Of a DNA stretch of 26,124 nucleotides, positions 14,725 through 21,267 are shown piece after piece. This DNA is from an uncultured Lachnospiraceae bacterium. GTDB lineage: Bacteria; Bacillota; Clostridia; Lachnospirales; Lachnospiraceae. Each line of letters opens with the position of its first letter. The stretch's first letter is position 1. The position numbers were made by a program, and so were the translations under genes. A model generated the notes under the pieces. The model saw only the letters and a list, made by a program, of their open reading frames with translations, ran no database searches and had not been told where the DNA came from. Location of the stretch: the NCBI GenBank assembly GCA_902773445.1, contig CACYEU010000093.1, forward strand, positions 1 through 26,124, in the 5' to 3' direction.

Positions 14725-16475
14725 TCTCTGTTACCCTTGCCTCTTGTTAGAACTCTTTTGCGTCTGGCAGTCTCTCGGATTCCAAAGAAGACAGCTGCCG
14801 CCAGTGCCAGAATGCCGAGAATGATCACGACCGGCGTGGCCCTGCCAAAAGCGGATGCCGGAAGTTTATCGGAAGTGTGTGTCTTTGCGTCTCTTTCGAT
14901 CTCCTGTACTTCATAGGTCGGTTCCACGAGTCCGTTCAACACCAGATTGTCATCGGGAAGACCTTTCTTGGCGGTCAGCAACGAGATCTGCATTGCCTGT
15001 GCCGTCAGTTTGATTCCGCCTTCGCCTGCCTCTTTTTCATCCACCGCAAGAAGCGCAAGCGGAAGTCTGATATATTTCTTTTCGCTTGTCATGACCTTCT
15101 CAAGCTTATCTTCATTAACGACAAAACTGTTCGCCATGGAAGGTCCGTCCGATGCAAAATAGCCGTAAGCCCACGCGCCGAACGTCGTCTCTGAAGCATC
15201 CGTACTGTCTCCGATATAGAGCATTGAGATCGGGTTGCCGGCTTTCTCATCTTTCGTCATATACAGATAGAACGGTTCATCTCCACCGATCTGTCTGCTG
15301 GACACTCGGTCGTATTCGATGCCTGAGAGATCGACAGCATCTGCCTGCAGTTTGACAGTCACATCCGCCTCTGTCTTTTTAACTTCATCCTGTGTTTCTT
15401 CGGGAACTGTTTCTTCAGGAGTTTCTTCAGCCGCTGCCTGTTCAGCTGTCTCATCAGTTTCTTCGCCGGTCACTTCCTGCTCTGCGGCTTCATCAGGATT
15501 CTCTTCATTTTCTGTCTCTTCAGCAACTTCTTCACCGGTCTCCTTTCCGGCAGTTTCTTCAGCTTCTCCTTGTACAGTTTCTTCAGTTGCTTCTTCGGGA
15601 GCTGCATTATCAGCTTCTGCCTGTTCTTCAGAAGCAGTGTTTTCTTTGTTGTCCTCACCGGGTGTGAGCTGTCCGCTTTCAAGCTTCTTGACCAGATCCG
15701 CATTGAGCGCGACCAGATTTGTGATCGCATCTTTCGCGTCAGCTGTGCGTTCATAGGCAAGAATCGTATAAGTATCTTTCGATGTGTCTGCGTCTCCCTC
15801 AACATAGTAATTGAATCCGTTCGCAGCCGCGCTGTAGACAGCGCCGTCTTTATTCTCCGCCTCGACCAGTGCGAGTTTGCTGATATACGGTTTCACGATC
15901 CCGTCGCGGATCTCGGCCAGATAGATCGTTGTATCGCTGTTGACTTCAACATCCGCAGGAGTTCCGTCCGTATGGCGGACGATTTGGGCACCGTCATTTG
16001 TGATCGGAAGCAGTTTCTCATTCTTCGCTGTTCCGGAGCGGAGAATATCCAGACCGACAAGAGGCTCTCCTGCGCTCTCATCTGTCGTCGTATAGATGCA
16101 TCCGCCGCCGCCGCCGTTGTTCGCGTCGACATCCACCTTGGATGCGCGGCTGTATTTGATGCCGTCGACATCAATGCTGTCGCCGGCGTCCGCGGCGACA
16201 ACAACGCCTGTGATCGGATCACCGTCGTTGTACTTGTAGCCGACATAGATCTGATTGTCCTCTTCAGATGTGGCATTCAGTCCGACAACACGAACGCTGT
16301 AGCCGTCATCTTCGAGTTTGGTCATGCCTTTCTCTCCTTCAGCAAGACGGATGTCTGTGATGAACTGAAAGTTCTCGGCCCGGACAGTCATTGTCTTGAA
16401 TCCGGCAAGTGTCATAGCGACCGCCATTGCTGCCAGTACTGCAGTGATTTTTGTTGCGAATACTCTCTTTTTCAT
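14721..16475 (-). CDS. 584-residue exported protein with MABP-like modules, acidic linker and LPASAF C-terminal anchor; first gene of the surface operon
   Basis: I start it at the ATG at 16475 because AGGAG is 7 bases upstream; the ATG at 16481 is only 1 base from that site, and the longer open frame to 16556 runs through the promoter. The signal peptide is residues 1-33 (cut after VRA). Residues about 36-225 form a threefold beta-repeat (FITDIRLAEGEKG...DDGYSV, IYVGYKYNDGDPITGVVV, CIYTTTDESAGEPLVGLDIL, TIYLAEI), the best match in the window to an MABP-type beta-prism. A Glu/Thr/Ala-rich linker spans about 273-372. A second repeat unit follows (GIEYDRVSS, YLYMTKDEKAGNPISMLYI). The end is KLPASAFG, a membrane helix, and an arginine-rich tail. 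The stop overlaps the next ATG (ATGA). It is preceded by its own promoter and a terminator from the upstream unit. Role unknown; probably an anchored surface component. Confidence 0.88.
   Translation of the reverse strand: MKKRVFATKITAVLAAMAVAMTLAGFKTMTVRAENFQFITDIRLAEGEKGMTKLEDDGYSVRVVGLNATSEEDNQIYVGYKYNDGDPITGVVVAADAGDSIDVDGIKYSRASKVDVDANNGGGGGCIYTTTDESAGEPLVGLDILRSGTAKNEKLLPITNDGAQIVRHTDGTPADVEVNSDTTIYLAEIRDGIVKPYISKLALVEAENKDGAVYSAAANGFNYYVEGDADTSKDTYTILAYERTADAKDAITNLVALNADLVKKLESGQLTPGEDNKENTASEEQAEADNAAPEEATEETVQGEAEETAGKETGEEVAEETENEENPDEAAEQEVTGEETDETAEQAAAEETPEETVPEETQDEVKKTEADVTVKLQADAVDLSGIEYDRVSSRQIGGDEPFYLYMTKDEKAGNPISMLYIGDSTDASETTFGAWAYGYFASDGPSMANSFVVNEDKLEKVMTSEKKYIRLPLALLAVDEKEAGEGGIKLTAQAMQISLLTAKKGLPDDNLVLNGLVEPTYEVQEIERDAKTHTSDKLPASAFGRATPVVIILGILALAAAVFFGIRETARRKRVLTRGKGNRE
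15355..15655 (-). repeat. Low-complexity acidic linker coding repeat
   Basis: About 300 bases within the 584-residue protein gene are built from short imperfect repeats of GAAGAAAC-like units (gtttcttca on the plus strand), encoding about 100 residues rich in Glu, Thr and Ala (EETPEETVPEET, EEVAEETENEE). It separates two folded parts and is probably a flexible spacer. The repeats make length variation between strains likely. Confidence 0.8.
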
Positions 16476-16513
16476 ATGCATACTCCTGCTCCCAATATAG
16501 TTTGAGTCTTCTC

Positions 16514-16565
16514 TGATATTATTATAGGGATATACCCGCAAGATTTCATTCACCAAAACGGTTAA
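16514..16565 (-). promoter_or_regulatory. Promoter and candidate operator of the surface operon
   Basis: On the minus strand there is a perfect -10 TATAAT (16521-16526) and a -35-like ATGAAA (16544-16549), 17 bases apart, with a predicted start near 16514 and a leader of about 39 bases. Immediately upstream is ACCGTTTTGGT (16552-16562), followed by GAATGAAAT. The same block, with only a few transitions, stands at the equivalent place in the promoter of the 807-residue gene (4835-4850). The two promoters also share spacer and leader length, so a common regulator is likely. The motif abuts the T-run of the terminator at 16561-16598. Confidence 0.65.
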
Positions 16566-16598
16566 AACGGAGATCCAACCGCAGTTGAACCTCCGTTT
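16561..16598 (-). terminator. Rho-independent terminator of the prsW-like unit
   Basis: On the minus strand the hairpin has arms AAACGGAG and CTCCGTTT (8 perfect pairs), extended inward through G-U/U-A/U-G pairs to CAAC/GTTG around a TGCG loop, giving a stem of about 15 pairs. It is followed by TTTT. It lies 45 bases after the stop of the PrsW-like gene and just before the surface operon promoter, separating the two units. Confidence 0.8.
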
Positions 16599-16642
16599 GA
16601 GAATTCATAAATAACAGTTTCTGTATCCTGAGAAACTTCCTC

Positions 16643-17296
16643 CTAAGCAGCCGCTCTTGCTTGCGGTCTCCTGGCTGCTACACTCTTTCTCAGTAAAATG
16701 ATTGCCGGAATATAAGACAGTATCGGAAGGATGAAACCGACATTTCTGAACGATGACTGTACCAGTACGTTATAGACAGCGTGGTAGATGATCGCGGCAG
16801 ACAACAGGGCAAATGTTCCGCACCAGAACAGTTTCCTTCTTTTCCTGATGTACGAAATGCCCATGCCGACCATCACTGTACAGAGTCCGTGAACCAGACC
16901 CGACCCGAAGCTTCGGATCAGCGCCCACAGGATCGTCGCTTCATTGACATTCTGAAGCAGGATGATCATGTTCTCCAGCAAGGCGAATCCGACGCCTACC
17001 GCGAATGCGTTCGAAATCAGTATCCGCCGGTCGTCTGAGATCACGACCGCACAGTAGAGGATCGGAAGTGCCTTGATGATCTCCTCAGTGATCGGTGTGA
17101 TCGTTGTCGTCACGTAAAGCATATCCTCATCAAAAGCCTGCAGCAGAAGATTGTTGATTTCTGAAATGAACAGACAGCAGCAGACACCGACGATCATAAA
17201 AGATACGACCATCCGGGTCCTTCTCTCCAGAAGAGGAAGGATCATACCGAACGCAACAATAATACAGATGAATACGATATAGTTCAGGTTGTCCAT
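16643..17296 (-). CDS. PrsW-family intramembrane metalloprotease
   Basis: This 217-residue protein is almost entirely membrane helices and about the size of Bacillus subtilis PrsW. The family's conserved residues are in place: a Glu-Glu pair in ITEEIIKALPI (E71, E72), a second motif FALLENM (E108), a histidine in GLVHGLCTVMVGMG (H136), and the last motif IIYHAVYNVLV (H172, N176). In this superfamily these residues bind a metal ion and cut substrates within the membrane; PrsW of B. subtilis cleaves an anti-sigma factor. No sigma or anti-sigma gene is present here, so the substrate is unknown; a neighbouring membrane protein or an anchored surface protein is possible (inference). The start overlaps the previous gene by 13 bases, with AAGGGGG 7 bases upstream, so it is translationally coupled. 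A terminator follows. Confidence 0.85.
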   Translation of the reverse strand: MDNLNYIVFICIIVAFGMILPLLERRTRMVVSFMIVGVCCCLFISEINNLLLQAFDEDMLYVTTTITPITEEIIKALPILYCAVVISDDRRILISNAFAVGVGFALLENMIILLQNVNEATILWALIRSFGSGLVHGLCTVMVGMGISYIRKRRKLFWCGTFALLSAAIIYHAVYNVLVQSSFRNVGFILPILSYIPAIILLRKSVAARRPQARAAA

Positions 17297-17943
17297 TTAT
17301 TTACCCCCTTCTCCAGTACGGGGACGAAAATCAGATAAATGATGCAGATCAATACATCCACGATCACAAGCAGGATCTCCGGGTAAGGCGCCGCTCTGAG
17401 AATCATCTCGGCCATACATAAAAGAGCATAGACCAGGGCCAGCAGATTGTAGCCTCTGATCGAACGGATAATACCGTAATCGACGTCCTCGATCACCAGA
17501 TGCTTCAGGTGGAAGTACGCGGCCAGTGCGATCACAAGGGTCTCGACACCGCGCGCAACGGCACCCGGACCGAACTCGGCTGATCTAAGATAGATGATAA
17601 ATAATACCACAATGACGACCGGCGCGAGTATTGCGATCAGACGATACTTGCGGAATTTCGCGCTCTTGTCATCAACCAGCGAATCCATCTGTCCGTAATT
17701 TGCCGTGAAAAAGAACAGAAAGCTGCTGATGATGCCCAGCATACCGATATGGAATCCGCTCGGGATCTCCCCGAAAGCGAACAGGCTGAGCGTCTCAAAA
17801 AGCCGTCCGAGCATCGCACTGCCGATTCCGAAGATGATCATGCGGGTATAAAGCGCTTTCCGCTCACGGAAAAACCGTACCAGTCCGTAATTAAATCCGA
17901 ACAGGGCACACAGCGTCATTGCCAGTGATAGTATTTTCAACAT
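17284..17943 (-). CDS. Multi-pass membrane protein, family not recognised
   Basis: The protein has 219 residues with about seven hydrophobic segments, including residues 1-20, 34-55, 65-82, 102-120, 132-146, 165-185 and 190-210. A short charged loop (MDSLVDDKSAKFRKYR) lies near residues 86-101. No catalytic motif is seen. GAGGAG is 9 bases before the ATG, and a TATAAT -10 lies at 17978-17983. It is the first gene of a two-gene unit with the PrsW-like protease, the reading frames overlapping by 13 bases, so it may be a partner, sensor or substrate of that protease. It could also be a signalling membrane domain such as those of 7TM kinases, but no output domain is attached. Function unknown. 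Confidence 0.8.
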   Translation of the reverse strand: MLKILSLAMTLCALFGFNYGLVRFFRERKALYTRMIIFGIGSAMLGRLFETLSLFAFGEIPSGFHIGMLGIISSFLFFFTANYGQMDSLVDDKSAKFRKYRLIAILAPVVIVVLFIIYLRSAEFGPGAVARGVETLVIALAAYFHLKHLVIEDVDYGIIRSIRGYNLLALVYALLCMAEMILRAAPYPEILLVIVDVLICIIYLIFVPVLEKGVNKWTT

Positions 17944-18128
17944 TTCCCGACTCTCCTCATCGTAAACTGTTTTAAATATTATAAACCAAATCTAAAAAAT
18001 TTTGTAGCTTTTTATCGTATTATAGACGCCAGAAGCTTAAAAAACGTGATCTTTTCTGTGGTCTTTGCCCTGAAAGCATATTATAATAATTTGGATAACA
18101 GCTTTTCGGAATCATAAAGGTATCATTT
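17944..18128. promoter_or_regulatory. Divergent promoter region between the membrane protein unit and the histidine kinase gene
   Basis: This 185-base AT-rich stretch separates two divergent genes. Minus-strand TATAAT at 17978-17983 could serve the membrane protein/PrsW unit; plus-strand TATAAT at 18082-18087 could serve the histidine kinase. Both have good -10 boxes but poor -35 matches, so activation by another protein is possible. The ACCnTTnTGGT motif of the surface operon promoters is not seen here. AAAGG lies 8 bases before the kinase ATG. Confidence 0.45.
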
Positions 18129-19409
18129 ATGCTTTTATACTATATCACCGAAAACTTTATGACACTGATGATCCTGGCCGCTCTGATCGTGGCACTGGTC
18201 GTCAACCGAAACGCGCAGATCCCGGCTGCCCGGTATTTCGGCATCGCGATCGCGCTGCTGCTTCTGACGACCATTGCCAATACGGCAGCTGACTGGTCCG
18301 CCGGAGATACACCGGTTCCGTTCTTCACATCCGATATCGGACATATTATCAGAATCAGGACATTCAGCACGGCTGTCGGCTATATCGTTCTGCCGGTGAT
18401 CGTTATGCTCGAAGTCGTGATCACGAGCCCGCGGCAGGGCCGGTACAAGCCTCTTCTTGTGATCCCCGCAGTCATCAACGCCCTGATCTATGCAAGTGCA
18501 TTATTCGGAAGCCGCGCCGCGTTCTGGATCAGCAAGACCAATAAATGGTACCGCGGTCCATGGGGGTACAGCATTTATTTCGCGATGCTGTTTTATGTCT
18601 TCATGCTGGCGCTTTTCTCGATCATCTACTTTAAATCTGAGAACGTCAACCGCAGCGCTCTTGTCTTTCTGATCGTTGTTCAGTCAGTTCTGGTCGCAAT
18701 ATTTGAGTACACCGACATTCTGCCGAATATGACTGATGCGATCGTAGCGCTCGGTATGCTTGAATACTATTTCTATCTGTCGGTCATTTACCAGAATGAG
18801 ATGCGCGAACTGATCGCGGAAAAAGAACTGCATCTGACAAAGCAGCGGATGCTCCTTCTCCGGAATCAGATCCAGCCTCATTTCATCTTCAATTCACTGA
18901 GTGTGATCCGCTCTCTCACAAAGCGCGATACCCGTGCCGCGGTCAGCAGCATCGACTCATTCTCGGATTATCTGAAGGCACATATCTATTTTATTCAGGA
19001 TGATGAACTGATCAGTTTTGAAAAAGAGCTCGGTCATGTCAAGGCCTATCTGGCACTCGTCCAGGCCGATTCAATGAGAAACCTCGAGATCATCTACGAC
19101 CTCAACGCCACTGATTTTATGATCCCGCCGCTGACACTTGAGCCGATCGTTGAAAATGCGATCAAGCACGGCATCAGCATGGCCGGCGGCACGATTACGA
19201 TCGCAACGAATGAGGATGATGAAGCTGTCAGGATCACGGTCTCCGACAGCGGCAATTCGGACGGCGGACTGACCGAAAAAGAATCCGAGCGTCTCGGTAT
19301 CGGTATCGAGAACACCCGGACCCGTCTTCAAATGCAGTGTAACGGCACGCTTGACATGAACCTCGAAGGTGAAGGTGCCGTCGTCACGATCACGATCCCT
19401 AAATCATGA
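18129..19409 (+). CDS. LytS-type membrane sensor histidine kinase
   Basis: This 426-residue protein has six or seven membrane helices in residues 1-220, then a coiled linker (EMRELIAEKELHLTKQRMLLLRNQI), then the His_kinase (PF06580) block QIQPHFIFNSLSVIRSL with the phospho-acceptor His at about residue 251. A GHKL ATPase follows: N-box LEPIVENAIKHGI near 338-350, G1 SDSGNSDGG near 371, and G2 RLGIGIENTRTRLQ near 388. It should autophosphorylate on His in response to a membrane or extracellular signal and pass phosphate to a response regulator. The obvious partner is the regulator gene 7 bases away on the opposite strand, convergent with it rather than in the usual same-strand pair. LytS-family kinases normally partner LytTR regulators, while this partner carries an XRE helix-turn-helix. 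The signal is unknown. Confidence 0.88.
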   Translation: MLLYYITENFMTLMILAALIVALVVNRNAQIPAARYFGIAIALLLLTTIANTAADWSAGDTPVPFFTSDIGHIIRIRTFSTAVGYIVLPVIVMLEVVITSPRQGRYKPLLVIPAVINALIYASALFGSRAAFWISKTNKWYRGPWGYSIYFAMLFYVFMLALFSIIYFKSENVNRSALVFLIVVQSVLVAIFEYTDILPNMTDAIVALGMLEYYFYLSVIYQNEMRELIAEKELHLTKQRMLLLRNQIQPHFIFNSLSVIRSLTKRDTRAAVSSIDSFSDYLKAHIYFIQDDELISFEKELGHVKAYLALVQADSMRNLEIIYDLNATDFMIPPLTLEPIVENAIKHGISMAGGTITIATNEDDEAVRITVSDSGNSDGGLTEKESERLGIGIENTRTRLQMQCNGTLDMNLEGEGAVVTITIPKS

Positions 19410-19416
19410 TCTGTTA

Positions 19417-20019
19417 TTACTCATCAATGCCGGTCAGCTGATTCATATTGACGCCCAGAATGCGCGCCATTTCCATCAGCGATATCACGTCCGGAATGCG
19501 CTCGCCCGACTCCCATCTGTATACTGACTGGACCGAAACGCTCATATGTTCGGCAAATTCATTGCGGGACATCGCGCGTTTTTCGCGGTACATCCTGATC
19601 CGGCCGCCGATCGCGCTGCTGCCGCTGTACTGTTCTTCGACCATCTTTTTAGTGATCCCCGAGACCGGATGGCGCAGATTGTTCATCGCCTCTTTGAGCC
19701 TTTCGGTGCTGACCGGTTTCACGAGAAACCCGCTCGCCCAGGTACTGTAACTGTCGAGCGCATACTGCTCGTACCCCGTGATATAAATGATATTGGTACG
19801 CGGATATTTGCCGAGGATCTTCTTGGCCAGATCGAGGCCGTTCTCTCCCGGCATATCGATGTCCATAAAGATGACATCGAAATGGTGTTCATCGCAAAGC
19901 GCCGGCACTTCGAGCGGATTGCTCACTCCGATGACCGTCGCATCCGGTGTGATCTCTTTCAGTTCATCCGCGATATCTTCCATGATCAGCGGATGGTCAT
20001 CCACTACCAGTATCTTCAT
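19417..20019 (-). CDS. Response regulator: LytR-like receiver fused to XRE-type helix-turn-helix
   Basis: This 200-residue protein has a receiver domain in residues 1-115: acidic pair D7-D8 (VVDDHP), phospho-acceptor D53 (FMDIDMPGENG), T81 (YITGYEQYALDSY) and K101-P102 (FLVKP). The YITGYEQYAL and LVKPVSTERLKEA style is that of LytR/AgrA receivers. Residues 140-196 are a helix-turn-helix of the XRE/Cro class (IRMYREKRAMSRNEFAEHM, VQSVYRWESGERIPD). No LytTR domain is present. Only 6 bases separate its ATG from the stop of the phenylacetate-CoA ligase gene, and its AGAGGAG site lies in that gene's last codons, so it is probably the last gene of the iorA-iorB-paaK unit. It converges on the kinase gene. 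Its targets may include the surface promoters that share a dyad at their -35 (inference). Confidence 0.88.
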   Translation of the reverse strand: MKILVVDDHPLIMEDIADELKEITPDATVIGVSNPLEVPALCDEHHFDVIFMDIDMPGENGLDLAKKILGKYPRTNIIYITGYEQYALDSYSTWASGFLVKPVSTERLKEAMNNLRHPVSGITKKMVEEQYSGSSAIGGRIRMYREKRAMSRNEFAEHMSVSVQSVYRWESGERIPDVISLMEMARILGVNMNQLTGIDE

Positions 20020-20025
20020 CGTTCA

Positions 20026-21267
20026 TCAATCTCCTCTGTGATCGAAAACGCGCTGTGTCTTCTTCTCGGAGCGCGGCAGAGTGTTAAGTGAAACAACGAC
20101 GACCTTGGGCGTCACATTCAGCTGCGACTTGACCAGCTGACGGATCCTCTCCCCTGTCGCGCTGAAGTCGACTCTGCCTTCAGCCTCCGTCGTGATCATA
20201 ATGATATCCCGGTTGATGCTGTTATCGTGCGCGATATCGATCTTGTACTCACTTGATACGCCGTCGACCTGGCCGAGGATCGCCTCGACCTGACTCGGGA
20301 ACATGTTGACGCCGTGCACCTTGAACATATCGTCGCTGCGGCCTTTGATCGTATCAAGCCGCGGATAGGTACGGCCGCATGGACAGGGATCCGGAAGGAT
20401 CCTGGAAAGATCATGTGTCCTGAACCGGAGCAGCGGAGCACCCTCTTTGACGAGCGTCGTGATAACGATCTCGCCTTCCTCGCCGTCCGGAAGCACTTCG
20501 CCGGTCTTCGGATCGATGATCTCGGTATAGAGATAATCGTCAAAGATATGCATGCCCTCTCCGCCCGGACAGTTGATGCCGATGCCGGGGCCGTAGATCT
20601 CGGTCAGTCCGTAAATGTCGAAAAGCTCAATATTGAATACCTTTGCGATATAATCGCGTTTAGCCTGGCTCCAGCGTTCCGATCCGATCACGCCTTTTGT
20701 CAGTTTGATCTGATCTCTGATCCCGCGCTTCTCGATCTCTTCAGCCAAAAGCAGCGCATAGGAAGATGTCGCGCAGAGCACGGTCGATTTAAGATCGATC
20801 ATCATCTGGATCTGCTTTTCGGTGTTGCCCGGACCCATCGGGATCGCCATCGCGCCGAGTTTTTCGCATCCGGCCTGGAAACCGATGCCCGCAGTCCAAA
20901 GTCCGTATCCGGGTGTGATATGGATCCGGTCTTTCTCTGTGATACCGGCGATCTCATAGCAGCGCGCGAACATCGCGGCCCAGTCGTCGACGTCTTTTTT
21001 TGTGTAAGGGATGATGACCGGCTTTCCGGTCGTTCCCGAAGAAGAATGAATGCGGACGACTTTTTCGTCAGGCACCGCCTGGATACCGAGCGGATAAGCA
21101 TTCCTGAGGTCTGCCTTGTCGGTAAACGGGATCTTCTCAAAGTCCTCGGGACTCGAGACGCCGGTGATCCCCGCGTCACGGTAAACTTTGCTGTAGTAAT
21201 TGCCGCTTTCAAGGATCCTCTTGATTTGTCTGTCGACAAGCTCCAGCTGTTTTTCATTGATTCTCAT
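20026..21267 (-). CDS. paaK: Phenylacetate-CoA ligase (AMP-forming)
   Basis: This 413-residue protein has the usual order of the PaaK branch of adenylate-forming enzymes: P-loop HSSSGTTGKP at residues 74-83, a TPGYGLWTAG segment, YGLTE motif near 218, GEIVITTL, hinge/C-terminal GRSDDMFKVHGVNMFPSQVE, and a terminal RSEKKTQR with the likely catalytic Lys. The CPCGRTYPRL pair of cysteines is common in this family. It activates an aryl acetate with ATP and CoA, or runs in reverse to make ATP from the CoA ester. Its ATG overlaps the iorB stop (ATGA), and GGGAG of the iorB end serves as ribosome site. The link to IorAB suggests phenylacetate, hydroxyphenylacetate or indoleacetate as substrate; which one cannot be read from sequence. 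Confidence 0.92.
   Translation of the reverse strand: MRINEKQLELVDRQIKRILESGNYYSKVYRDAGITGVSSPEDFEKIPFTDKADLRNAYPLGIQAVPDEKVVRIHSSSGTTGKPVIIPYTKKDVDDWAAMFARCYEIAGITEKDRIHITPGYGLWTAGIGFQAGCEKLGAMAIPMGPGNTEKQIQMMIDLKSTVLCATSSYALLLAEEIEKRGIRDQIKLTKGVIGSERWSQAKRDYIAKVFNIELFDIYGLTEIYGPGIGINCPGGEGMHIFDDYLYTEIIDPKTGEVLPDGEEGEIVITTLVKEGAPLLRFRTHDLSRILPDPCPCGRTYPRLDTIKGRSDDMFKVHGVNMFPSQVEAILGQVDGVSSEYKIDIAHDNSINRDIIMITTEAEGRVDFSATGERIRQLVKSQLNVTPKVVVVSLNTLPRSEKKTQRVFDHRGD

Noticed and set aside
13438..14916. A 492-codon open frame on the plus strand opposite the lectin/beta-helix gene
   Set aside because: It lies antisense to a gene with clear signal peptide, domain repeats and coupled start; it has no ribosome site and its translation shows no recognisable domain. 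Long antisense frames are expected from the codon bias here.
15570..16505. A 311-codon plus-strand open frame opposite the first surface protein gene
   Set aside because: It is antisense to the coding sequence and runs over the minus-strand promoter; its composition mirrors the opposite strand.
16476..16556. Longer N-terminus for the first surface protein (start at 16556)
   Set aside because: It would place 27 residues before a textbook signal peptide and overlap the predicted -10/-35; the AGGAG site fits the ATG at 16475.
16552..16570. ACCGTTTTG-like units as LytTR binding repeats
   Set aside because: They resemble the LytTR consensus, but the nearby regulator has no LytTR domain, one copy belongs to the terminator tail, and the spacing does not match the usual direct repeats. 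An ACC/GGT dyad shared with the second promoter explains the pattern better.
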